64,000 nt of DNA. Origin: Piper betle. Its lineage: Eukaryota > Streptophyta > Magnoliopsida > Piperales > Piperaceae. Within the stretch, counting starts at the first letter, position 1; each line of letters opens with the position of its first letter. The position numbers and the translations under genes were made by a program. The DNA lies in the NCBI GenBank assembly GCA_033002965.1, contig JAURVB010001638.1, positions 1-64,000 of the forward strand, written 5' to 3'. Shown in pieces: positions 39,228 to 50,356 of the stretch. Below the pieces are notes generated by a model, which searched no databases, was not told the origin of the DNA, and was given only the letters and a program-made list of their open reading frames with translations.

Positions 39228-42088
39228 TGTAACACCCCGTTTCGGCTCACCCGTGAACCGACCCGGAAATGTCACCGGCGACCGAACCGTTCGCTAATCT
39301 ACTAGATTCGGTTAAGCCGACCAGGATCTACTCTCGGCGTTTCAAGATGGAGATGCAAATGTGAAATGCATGAATGGGATACGATTGGGTTCTAACGTGG
39401 TCCTACATGCATGCTATGATGTACAAGCAAAATAAGACAAAACAACAAATGCGAAACCAAAAGAAAATATATACTATTTTATAAAAATACGATAACACAT
39501 AACAATCTACCATGACATTAAATCATTATCTCATTCGTTTTTACCCGAGCCGAGTCTGAACTCCAAGGCTCCCTACTCATTCATATTTATCAGTTCGTTT
39601 CATGACAAGTAATTCATTCAAGCAAACACATCAAAATTATCATTTACATAACAATAACACACCATCATTATACATACGTTACACGCGGCAGGTACATGTG
39701 TGCGCGGTTCCGTGCTGCTCCTCCGCAGTCCCGACAGCTTTCATCGCTCGCATTTCTCACCTACATATATATAGAAAAACCGTCAGTAACGAGTGTTACC
39801 GGCCCGGAAAATAACTAATATCAATCTGGCACAGGAGAGCAAACTCTCCTGTTGAATGAAAACCATATACTTCCTCAAGAACTCTCATCAGGGCACATAC
39901 GGGAGCCGTCGCCCTCGGGTCGACAGCGTCCCCCTATCTTTCACATTCTCATGCCTCGGCCATTTCTCTATTGCTTCTCGCGTCAAATCTCATTCCTTTC
40001 CGCCCTCTGCACCTTCCATATTACTCCTGGCCTTGAGCACGAAGGCCGAGTACTCTCAGGCAGTCGCCTTCAGTACCCTTTGAAACCACAAGTCTAGACA
40101 TGCGCTGCAATGCAGTACCCGTGAACCTCCACACTTCTCCGGGTTTGAGGAACTCAAAGGTGGAGTTGTCAGGATCCCTCGGGAATGAAACGGCCCGCAC
40201 ACCATTCCAGAGCCCACTATCGACACACACGTGCCCGCTCGCGTAGCACGGTAGTCGGATTTCCCTCATTCCATCTCTCACTGAAAACACGAAAACTATA
40301 CATATATATAGGCTCTGGGTTGGGATTTATACAATAGGCCCGAAGGCAACGTGAGCTGGATCTGAAGTTCGAAAACAAACTCGAGGGATCTCATCCTCGA
40401 GGGTTATTAATCCGAAGAATCGTTGGCTAAATGGCCCGAGTTAAGTGGGATTCGATAAAACGCCACTTAACTCGTCCTGCACATAATAAATCAAATACAC
40501 AAGAGAGTAGCGTAAATCAGAGAACGAGTCCTAAACGGACCTGGTAGAAGCTCCAAACGGGTCCACGCGCCTAGGCGGCGAGCTCCTACACCGTACCTAC
40601 ACAATCAAGCTAAAAACTAACGCCCGCATGATGAATCACACATCCTATAGCATGCACACACAATCAACACAATCACGCATCAATCAACACACATCAACCT
40701 ATATCAATTCTAGCAAGCCTACTTAGGCTAATTTGCATTAGATCATGATCATTACCTAGTTACCCTAATTTATTTCTTAGCCTCCATTTTTAACACCACT
40801 CAATCAAGCAAATTTCATATTTTATCCTTAATCAAATCTACATTTATATATATTATTATAACATACAATTCACCAATCCTAGCATGCAATTCTAATAATC
40901 AATACTTTCAAATAATTAAATTAAAATAAATTATACCTCGCGTCGTCGAAAATCGGCGACGGTTAGGGTTTCTGTTTCGTGGCTCGAAACTCGAATTCGG
41001 CACCTAGCGGCGTCCGAAGTCCGATCAGATTGGACCGGGTGCGTTCGGCGGATGATCCGGCGAATTTCCCAAGAATCCAATTTTCCGGCGGTTCCGGCGG
41101 TTTTCCGGCGAGTGTCGGCGGTTTTCCGGCGGATTCCGATGGTTTTCCGGCGATGATTCGGGACGGGGCAATCAGGGGGTCTATCGGCACCAGCTCGACG
41201 AGCTTGGTCCAATGGCGGTGTCAAACAGAGCAGCCGGGGCGGCGATGGCCATCGGCGGCGGCGTTGAAAACGGGCGACGGCGGCGGTGTGCTCCGATCGG
41301 GGCTCCGGCCGGCCTCGACGGCGCTCGGGATGGTGGGGGAAATGTCGGCGACGGCGAGGGGGTGGTCGTCGGGGTCACAGCGGCGGCGGCGCGGCCCGGA
41401 CGGCGGCGGAATCCGGCTCGAAGTGGCGACGGTCGAGGCGGCTTCGTGGCATCGTGGCGGCGCGCCGGCAGGCGATCGGTGGCCGGGGTCGGTCGGGGCG
41501 GCACGGCGACGGCGAGGGGACGACGGGCGGTTGGTTCCGGCGGCGGGGCGGCAGTCGACGGCGGTGGCGGCGACGAACGAAGTGGGCGGCGAGGGTTTTG
41601 GTGAAGAAGGGTCGGGAAAGATGAAGAAATGCTCTAGTGGCAGTTTCGTAAATAAGTATTGACTCGATTCCGACTCGAGTCAAAATAATAACTAGTTCGT
41701 AATAAATTCTAAAAAAATCTAGAAAAATATGGGAAAATTCCATAAAATAAAACAAACACAACAACATCCAAATGGCATGCTCTATAACTAATAACCCACC
41801 CGAATATAATCCAACGCGTCCTAACGCGTTATTCGGCCTAAAACTATTTCTCCGATCAAACATATAAAAAGAAAAAATACTGCATACTTTCATATATTCT
41901 GATAACTCATTTCTCACCATCTTCTCGACGTTATCATCATATATTCAGGTACACCCGACTCTCATCGCTCATAACTCACGGCTGGTCTCGACTCAGCACG
42001 CGGTTCATGAAACTGACTCGACTCGAACCAACGGTCGAACCGACTGGTTCGGTAACGTAAAACCCTGACTCGAGTCACGAGTTTTACA
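39228..42088 (-). mobile_element. Solo LTR of the TR-GAG family in gag of element F (TSD AAACC)
   Basis: It starts TGTAACACCCCG and ends GAGTTTTACA, 2861 bp, very close in sequence to the two LTRs of the TR-GAG element, including the GC-rich module (40,970-41,640) and the 82-codon open frame region (40,021-40,290, here 89 codons). AAACC precedes it (39,223-39,227) and follows it (42,089-42,093), a perfect 5-bp target duplication. No internal region is present, so this is a solo LTR. Confidence 0.95.
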
Positions 42089-42093
42089 AAACC

Positions 42094-44389
42094 ATGGGAG
42101 TCAGGGAGCTGGTCAGAGCAATCGAGGGAGTGGTAGTTAGAGGCAAAGGCCAAAAGCAAAGATGGTGATGCATGCCTTGAAGGGTCAGTAGACTCAATAG
42201 TTTCCTTGACATACAATGACCTTTCCTTCCCGTGAGAGGCTTACAGTTACATATTAGCAGGGTGCGGGTGCACAACACCAATTTGGACAACAACATCCTA
42301 TCTATCAGACCCGTCAATGCAGACATCTGGGAGTGTGTTGATGGGTCATTGGGGCTTATTTTAGTTGTGGTAAGATGGGAGATTGAGCCTTAGAGTGTCC
42401 TACCCCACGTTAGAGGTAGGGATAACAACAACCACATCAATAGCAATAGAGAGCTCTTCCCCCACCTGCTAGAGCTCCTGTGCAAGAGGCAACATGTGCT
42501 AGCTAATAGGCCACAGGCTAGAGAAGGTCAAGCACAACAAGCACCATAGGTCCTGCAACATAGACATGGTGGTGTTACTGCCACTACAGCACTGTTGGTA
42601 CCAAAGACTAAGGAGGAACAGGTTTCGAGGCAGTTGATGTCAATGTCAAAATCAGAGACCTAGGTAGGAGCAGCATGGTAAGGGTTATGCAGCAACGACA
42701 AATGAGGCAATTCAAGATTCTAAGGTTATCACAGGTACTCTTCTTATTTGATATGTGCTTGCTATCCTATTGTTTGATTCTAGTATTACCCACATGTTTA
42801 TTTCATGTAAGTTTGTTCCTAAGTTTGGTGTTATGATAAAGGACCTAGGGTTTGATTTAAGTGTGACCACGGTGTTTGGATTGGTGGTCGCTACTGCTCT
42901 TTGGGTCAGAAGTATCGTTATAGTTATCCAATAATGCGCCTTTTTTTGGATTCTATTTTGTTGCAGACAAATGAGTTTGATATCATATTTAACATGGATT
43001 GGCTTTTGAGGTATTAAGCAATGATTGATTGTCAGAAGAAAAAGGTGCATCTTCCACTTAAAGGCAAGGTGAAAGTTTCATTTCAAGGTAGAGCTAGAGA
43101 CATGAGTGTTGGGATTATCTCCTTGCATCATGCTCAGAAGTTGTTGGCCAGAGGGTGTGATGTCTTCCTTGCTTGTGTTGTTGCCACGTCGGAGAAGTCA
43201 GGCCTAGTGTTAGCAGAGGTGCCAGTGGTAAGAGAGTTAGATGAAGTGTTTCCAAAAGAGGTTTTGTGTTTGCTAGTAGACAAAGAGATAGAGTTTTCCA
43301 TTGATGTCATTCCTCGTTCAACACTTATCTCCAGGGATCCATACCAGATGGCACCACTTAAGATTCATGATCTCAAGGAGCAGTTGCATATACTTCTTGT
43401 TAGGGGTTTATAATGCCAAGTATATCTTCATGGGGTGCTCCAGTCATATTCGTCAGGAAGAAAAATGGAAGTATGAGATTGTGTATTGATTATAGGATGT
43501 TGAATCGGTGACAATGAAAAATAAATGTCTTTTGCCTTGGATTGAGGATTTATTTGATCAGCTTGAGTGGGCAATGGTATTTTCGAAGATTAATCTTCAT
43601 TCTGGCTACTACTAGCTCAGAATAAAAGTAAAAAATATTTTGAAGTCTACTTTTACAAATCCCTATGGACATTATGCATTTTAGATCATGCCTTTTGAAT
43701 TGACTAATGCCCTGACAGAATTCATGGACCTCACAAACTGTGTCTTTTGTCCTCACTTAGTCCGGTTTGTAATAGTATCCATGGATAATATCTTGGTATA
43801 TTCTAGATTAGCTAAAGAGTATGAGGAGCACTTGAGGACAATTTTATAGACTTTGAGAGAGCATCAGTTGTATGTAAAATTATACAAGTGTGAATTTTGG
43901 CTATCATAAGTGGTCTTTTAAGGGCATGTAGTTTCAGAAGCTAGGATAGCAATGGATCCAACAAAAGTAGAGTAAATGGCTCAATGGGAGAGGTAGAGGT
44001 CAATGACTAAGGTTCATAGTTTCACTGGTTCATTCTAGATTTTTCCTCTATAATAGTTCCTCTTACCTGATTGACTAGGAGAGAAGAACACTTTGTTTGG
44101 ACCAACGAGTGAGAAAGGAGTTTTCAAACTTTGAAGGGCATACTCACTTTAACACCGATTCTCAGTTTGCTAGATGGAACAGATGATTTTGTGGCATACA
44201 GTGATACATCTAGAGGGCAAACTTTGAAGGGCTTGGTTGTATCTTAATGCAACGTGGCTGAGTGGTTGCATATGCGTCTTGGCAATTGAAGATGCATGAG
44301 AAGAATTATCAAATGCATGATTTGGAATTAGTAGTCATAGTGTTTGCTCTCTAGATTTTGTGTCACAATCTGTATGGAGTATCATTTTA
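42094..44389 (+). pseudogene. Gag end, protease, reverse transcriptase and RNase H start of element F
   Basis: Continues F after the solo LTR. A zinc-knuckle remnant FSCGKMGD lies near 42,345 (first Cys lost), and the protease remnant ILLFDSSITHMFIS near 42,770 (DSG changed to DSS). An open stretch 43,021-43,413 covers the region before RT and ends at the DPYQMAPLKIHDLKEQ motif. The RT palm is seen as KINLHSGYY near 43,580, GHYAF and the changed catalytic box VSMDNILVYS near 43,775 (normally VDD). RNase H begins with [12 protein letters not shown] near 44,315. Stops and frameshifts occur throughout. A second solo LTR interrupts RNase H at 44,390. Confidence 0.85.
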
Positions 44390-47255
44390 TATAAACCCAC
44401 AATTCGAGTCAGGGTTTTATATTCAAAACTGGTTAGTTCGACCATTATTCTCAAGTCGAGTCAGTTTTAGAATATGCGTACTGAGCTGATGCCGTTCACG
44501 TGTATGAGCAATGAGGGTCATGCATACCCAAGTATATGATGACAACGTCATGAACACAGCAGAACAGAATGAGTTATTAGAATATATGAGAGTATGCCAC
44601 TTATGTTTTTTTATTTTTATATATAGTAGATTGTAGAATTAGTTTTAGACATGTTACGGGAAGTTTTGGTGGGTTGATAGTTCTAGAGCATATCATTATG
44701 ATGTTTTGGTATTTGTTTGATTTTATAGGATTTTTCCCGATTTTATGGGATTTTTCCCGATTTTATGGAAATTTTTAGGATTTACGGCGACTTAATTATT
44801 ATTCTTGATTCAAGCCGAAGACGAGTCAAGTAATATTTACAATTTTGTCACCAGCCTTTTTCTTCCCTCCCAACGTTTTCCTCGCCCAAACCCTTGCCCT
44901 AATGCTGCCCCCGTGCAGCGTCACAGCCGCTACCGTGGACATCGGCTTGCCGCCGATCATCGCCGGCTAGCCCCTCCACGGTGTTGCCATACCGCCCGAG
45001 CCTAGCACCGCGGCACTAGGCGTGGCTACGTTTCTGTCGCATTGCCGATTTCGCCGCTATCGACCGTTGTTACCACGATTGGGTGGTAGCCTCGACATCC
45101 TCGACCACCCAGCGACCTTTCTTGACCGGAGCGGAGGCCGGCCGGATCGAGTCACCCATTGCCGCCGGCTCTGTTTTGCCATTTTTTGGTGAGCCGCCGC
45201 TTCCATCAACCACGTCTACATCGTAGATGAGTCGGGCTTACCGAGCCAGTTCCAAGGGTACCCAACACCCTTACTTTTCGCCCAATAGACGCTGCCGGCG
45301 GTTGTTGCCAAAAACTGCCGGAACATGTCGGAAAACCACCGAAACCCGCCGGAAAACTAGATTTGCATGATTTTGGCAGATCTTTCGCGGAGTTCATCCA
45401 GTTGAACCTGATCGACTTCGGACGCCGCCAAGAGTCAAATTCAAGCTCCGAGACGCGCGACGAAACCCTAACCGTCGCAGATCGCTGATGACATAAGGTA
45501 TAATTACCTCTGATTTAATTAGTTAAAATTGATGATGATTGTTAGCATAGCATGTTAGAATTGAGTAGTTGTCATGATGAATGCCAAACTATGAATGAAG
45601 TAAAGATGTACATGATGTGATTAACAGGGAATGAAGGTTAAGTGATCTAATGAAGTAAATTTGAGCATGATAATCGTGTACGATGTAACTTAGGAAAAAT
45701 ACAATAAAATTAGCATGAATAGGATGAGTTAAATTACTTTCATATTTATGGTTATTTGACGATTGATGATTTTGTGTTTGATTGTGTTGAGTTTGATGCA
45801 TCATTTAGTTAGCGGGCGTTAGTATTTAGTTTTAATGTGTAGGTACGGAGTAGGAGCTCGCCGCCTAGGCGCAATGACACGCTTGGAACTTCTACCAGGT
45901 CCGTTTAGGACTCATCTCTGTTTTTTGTTCTCTTCTATTGTATGTTTATTTTATTATTTGTAGGACGATTTAAGTGGCATTTTATTGGATCCCACTTAAC
46001 TCGGGCCATTTAACCGAACAGTTTTTCGGACTAATAACTCCTCGAGGATTAGATGCCTCAAGGATGATTTTGAAAACAAGATCCACCACAAGTTGTCTTC
46101 GGGTCTATTATATAAATCCCTACCCAGACCTATATATATGTAGTTTTCGTATTTTCAGTGAGACGAGAGATGGAGAAATTGACTGCATGTACCATGAGCA
46201 GATGTCGTGATAGTCAAAGCAGGTTCTAGATTAGTGCTAGTAGAGTGTTCCATTCCCAAGGGATCCTGACAACTCTGCGTTTGAGTTCCTCACACCTGGA
46301 GAACGTGGAGGTTTACGAGCACTGTTTAGTACAGCGCATGGCCTAAGAGTACTCGACCTTTGTGCTCAAGGCCAGGAGAAATACGGAGGTAAGGAGAGGG
46401 CTTAGGATTTGAGACCAGAAAATGAAGTAAGAAAATGCCGAGAGCGGCATCAGCAGCAACAGATTAGTAAGTTCAAGATGCTACTGGGTCTGTAGCCCAG
46501 TGGCTCCTCAGTACTACCCTTCAGAGTGTTCACGTGAAGTATATGATATTTTCTTTCATATGAGAGTTTACTCTCATAGCCAGTTATAGTTTTATTTTCT
46601 GGACCAGTAACACTTGTTATTGATGTGTTTTTATACTATATGTAGGTAATAATTACGAGTTGGAGGAGCCACTTTGGACAGAGGAGCACTGTTGTTGCTT
46701 GCACACATGTCAGTCGATAGAGTGGTTAATATTCTATTTATGATGCTATTATATTGTGAATGTTGTGAAATGCTAAGACATGATAGGATATGATTAAATG
46801 CAATGAGATGATGTTATGACGTGATAAAAAGCTAAGACATGATGACAAGAAGTGAAATGTGATCAGAGCACGCAGCGGAAGTGTGGTGGGTTAAAACCCA
46901 AGTTCCATAATGAGTATACAGTATATTAGATTATTTGTGATTGAAATTGTTGATATATGCATATATATTGGTATATGTTGTTTTGATAGGGTGGACCCTA
47001 ATTGCGTTTTTCTGTTTTATTTTAGAATTTTTATTGAATTTGATCGTAATTGTATTGGTGTGTACTTTGAATTGCATGTCATTCATGTAGTACCATGTTA
47101 GGGTTTGTGCATTCATCCATGCATTACGAGTTGTATTTTCATCTTAAGACGCCGAGATTGGATCCGTATGAGTTAGGTTCGGGTTAGCCGACCTAACCGG
47201 GGCCTGTAACATGTTGGTTCGGTTCACAAGCGTGAACCGGATTTGGGGTGTTACA
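44390..47255 (+). mobile_element. Solo LTR in RNase H of element F (TSD TTTTA)
   Basis: It starts TATAAACCCACAATTCGAG (first G mutated) and ends GGGGTGTTACA, 2866 bp. Perfect 5-bp target duplications TTTTA lie at 44,385-44,389 and 47,256-47,260. It shares all modules with the other family members: GC-rich part (44,860-45,480), GGTATAATTACC at 45,498, AT-rich part, TAATGTGTAGGTACGG at 45,834, and TATTATATAAATCCC near 46,108. It is clearly more diverged than the copy at 39,228, so it belongs to an older round of insertion or another subfamily. A short direct repeat of GGATTTTTCCCGATTTTATG lies at about 44,728-44,770. Confidence 0.93.
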
Positions 47256-47260
47256 TTTTA

Positions 47261-48043
47261 GCTCTTTACTAATCGTACAAGTTTGAAATACATCTTCACA
47301 CAAAAGTAGTCAATGGAGATGGTTGGAGTTCCTATCAGACTATGATATCGACATTGTCTATCATCCTGGAAAATCAAATGTCATGGTCGATCCATTGAGT
47401 AGAAGGCCGATCACTTGCGGAGCTAGGCTTGCAATTATCGGTATGTGATTGGAAGATCAGTTGTCAAATGTTTCAAATAGACGGTTAGTGGCTTCAATGG
47501 CAAGGTTGACCATTAGTCTAACTATTCTGGAGTATCAGATTGGCACAGGATAATGATGAATTACCAGATCAATGGTTGAGCAGGAGGCCTCATTCAGGGT
47601 TGAGCATAGATGTAGATGGGTTGATCCAAATAAGGGGGCAAATTGTATGTTTCGGAGATTTTGACTCATTTGGGTTTGAGGCAATAGATTCTTCATAATA
47701 TGCATCACTCCAAAGTTGTAGTTCATCCAGACTCAATAAAGATGTATCATGATCTTTATAGATCATATTGGTGGCCTGAGAAGAAGAGAGATGTACATGA
47801 TATTGTGGTTAGATGTATGGTTTGCCAGTAAGTTAAAGCCAAGCATATGAGGCCTAGAGGTTTGCTTCATCCAATTGCACCGCCTAAGTGGAAATGGGAA
47901 AGTGTCACTTGCAATTATCAAGAAGCTCTACCCGTTGACAGTGTTGGAGCAGTTGCATAGGGATCAGATTGTCAAACTTTATGGGGTTCTAAAAGAGATC
48001 ATTTTAGATAGAGATCTCCGATTTACTTCAGCTTTCTAGGTGG
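47261..48043 (+). pseudogene. RNase H end and integrase start of element F
   Basis: Resumes right after the solo LTR with the RNase H tail (YIVYHPGK-like DIVYHPGKSNVM and DPLSRR near 47,350-47,405). The integrase zinc-binding end follows: HHSKVVVHPDS, WWPEKKRDVHDIV and CMVCQQVKAKHMR (47,700-47,845). The core segment with the second catalytic Asp reads ILDRDLRFTSAF near 48,000-48,035. The part carrying the first Asp is deleted or scrambled (NYQEALPVDSVG follows KWESVTCN directly). The gene is cut at 48,048 by another insertion. Confidence 0.85.
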
Positions 48044-48048
48044 CTCTT

Positions 48049-49204
48049 TGTTCGAATAATTTCAATATCATGCAAGTATACACGGTCGAAACAAGTAGTA
48101 TAATGATAAATTCAAGTATCGTCCCATAGGGAGATGAATTTCCTATAATTAATTAAAGAAAATAAAATGAAGACCAAAGCAAAAATAACTGACTTAACTA
48201 AATCTAAGTAATAACTTTAAATTAAAAATGAAGTTAAAATGATAAAACTCGTTCTAGAGTCGAATTTCCTTTAACATCAATTTAATCTTCATCAAATCTT
48301 CCTCTTATCTTTTATTCTCTCGGATTGTCGATCTAAGATAATTATATGACATGGTGGCTCCCGCTCCTTCATGCTTCTATTATTTTGCCTCAATTTCTAC
48401 CTCCCGGTGATAATTGATTAATCAATAAAATAATGCATTAAGATTTGCCTTACAATCGCATACGGTGTTGTGTATCTCCCGACCACAATGACAAACAAGT
48501 CAAAAGACTCGTCGTATGATGAATTATCAATGACTAATCTAATTAATTTCTCCCGAAATCTAATTAAACCTCATGATCTAAGATATAGGCGATCAATCTA
48601 TTCTTAGCATTTAGAACATGATAATTCAAACGATCCGATTGAATAAAAGAGTAAGAGGTTGAAATGAATTCAATTAAATCATGTTAAGTTTCATTCTTCT
48701 CTAAAACGAAATAAAAGACTACTCCATAATAAAAATAGAAAATAATATAAAGAAGAAACTACTTTTTATTATTAAAAGAAAAGAATTACAAAAACTAAAA
48801 CTACTTCTTTCACTACACTCTGAAGCCAAGAGATGAGATATGATCAACAACAAATGACCACCCTTTTATATAGAAATGGAGATACAAGAATTCGAAGAGA
48901 GTGTTCACAAATCGACGTAGTATAATTAATTATGATGTACCTTCAAGTTTCCAACTCTTCGACTCTATTGAACACCATAACTTGTACCCATTGGGTGGGG
49001 CCAAGTGTCATAACCATTCAATTCCAAAGCTTAATTTATTCATCTTTTTCTGCATTCAAACATCAAAATTAAGCATATCTAATAAAATATTAATTAACTA
49101 AAAAAATAAAGTGAAAGATCACTTAATTAATAATATTTATACCCGAGAAGTACAAAATCATATTAAAAACATGGGTAAATATTGTATACTTTAAACACTT
49201 AACA
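48049..49204. mobile_element. Solo LTR of a different family in integrase of element F (TSD CTCTT)
   Basis: It has TG...CA termini (TGTTCGAATAATTTC at the left, CACTTAACA at the right), is 1156 bp, and is flanked by perfect CTCTT duplications (48,044-48,048 and 49,205-49,209). Near the left end it has a TCGTCCCATAGGGAGATGAA string of a type common in plant LTRs. A TATA-like TTTTATATAGAAAT lies at about 48,872 on the plus strand. No coding sequence. The integrase reading (TSAF before, AMGAKTRFS after) continues across it, confirming the insertion. Confidence 0.85.
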
Positions 49205-49209
49205 CTCTT

Positions 49210-49803
49210 TAGTTAGCTATGGGGGCAAAGACTAGATTTAGTATAGTATATTATCCTCTTACAGATGGGTAGTCAGAACAAATTACTCCGAATTTATAGG
49301 ACTTGCTTAGATCTTGTGTGTAAGATTTGGAGGATCATGATAGGAATATTTGTCATTGGACGAGTTTGAATACAACAATAGTATTCATACAAGTATTGGT
49401 ATGACACCTTTCAAGGCATTGTATGGAAGGCTATGTAGATTTTTTATTTGTTGGCTAGAGGGTAGTGAGCAGTTGTTGGTTGGCCCAGAGACGCTTCAAC
49501 AGTTACAACAAGTGATTGAGACCATCTGAAGGATTATGAGGGTAGTTCAGGATATGCAAGGTTGTATGTTGATCAGAGGTGGTGTGAAGCTATCTTCTCT
49601 ATCGAGAATTCCATTTTCCTGAAAGTCTTCCCAACCAAAGGAAATGTTAGATTTGGCAAAAGGGTAAGCACAACCCAAGGTTTATTGGTCTATTTGAGGT
49701 TCTTAGAAGGGTCGGTAGTGTTTCTTATGAGTTTGCCTTTCACCAAAGTTGTCTAATATTCATTTGGTGTTCCATACATCTCTCTTGAAGAAGTTCATGC
49801 CCG
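49210..49803 (+). pseudogene. Integrase core, second part, of element F
   Basis: It continues with AMGAKTRFSIVYYPLTDG, a decayed form of the HPQTDGQSE motif that holds the catalytic Glu. It then reads YNNSIHTSIGMTPFKALYGR near 49,370-49,435 and the linker HTSLLKKFMPGD near 49,775-49,805. Stops and frameshifts are frequent. Confidence 0.85.
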
Positions 49804-50118
49804 GTGACACACAAAATCTCGTATGAGGAGATGGAGCTTCAGCTTGACCTACCTTTCTTGGAGGATGTGGTCCAGATTCTCGACTGTTCCACTAAGACTC
49901 TTTGTCGTAAGGCCGTTCCTTTGGTGCAAGTCTTGAGGTCCAAGCCCGGTATGGACGATGCCATATGGGAGCATGAAGTTGAGATGCGAGAGCGGTTTAC
50001 CAAGCTATTTGAGTTGGAGGTTGCTTCGAGGTTGGTTCCTCTTCTCTCCTTAGCTGGTTCGTGTTCTCTCCTTAGCTGGTTCGTGTTTTGGTTTGTGTGT
50101 CTACTTCCTTCCTTGTAA
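49804..50118 (+). pseudogene. Chromodomain-like C-terminus of element F pol
   Basis: A 104-codon open frame. YEEMELQLDLPFLEDVVQIL, then KAVPLVQVLRSKPGMDDAIW and EHEVEMRERF, follow the same layout as the chromodomain-like end of element C (YEERP, LVKVLW, EEATWE). After about residue 75 the frame runs into non-homologous leucine-rich codons, partly from a 28-bp local duplication (CTCTCCTTAGCTGGTTCGTG occurs twice near 50,040-50,090). Confidence 0.85.
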
Positions 50119-50142
50119 AAATTCAGGGGACAAAATTTCTAT

Positions 50143-50155
50143 AAGGAGAGGTGGT
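50143..50155 (+). other. Polypurine tract of element F
   Basis: AAGGAGAGGTGGT directly precedes the 3' LTR (TGTAAAACCCGCG at 50,156). The upstream string GGGGACAAAATTTCT is shared with other gypsy elements in the window. Confidence 0.85.
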
Positions 50156-50356
50156 TGTAAAACCCGCGTCTCTGGCCTAGTGTTTCTATGTTGGTCGCCT
50201 CATTGATTGATTAATAAATAGATTGGTACCTCGAGGATGGATATGTGTTGTAAGATAGGCCAAGCTTTGGCAAAAGTTGTATTGTAGGCCCACTAATCCT
50301 TATGCTATGTTTGCGTGTTCATTTAGTGAATGCAAGTGATGTTAGCCGAGTGAGTA
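50156..50356 (+). repeat. 3' LTR of element F, part 1 (split by TR-GAG insertion)
   Basis: It starts TGTAAAACCCGCG after the polypurine tract and is interrupted after 201 bases at GAGTA (50,352-50,356). It resumes at 58,242. Joining the two parts, with one GAGTA, gives a stretch that aligns without gaps to the 5' LTR at about 36,378-36,400 (GTTAGCCRAGYRAGTA then CATAACCGAGG). The intact F LTR would be about 1.8 kb. Confidence 0.85.
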
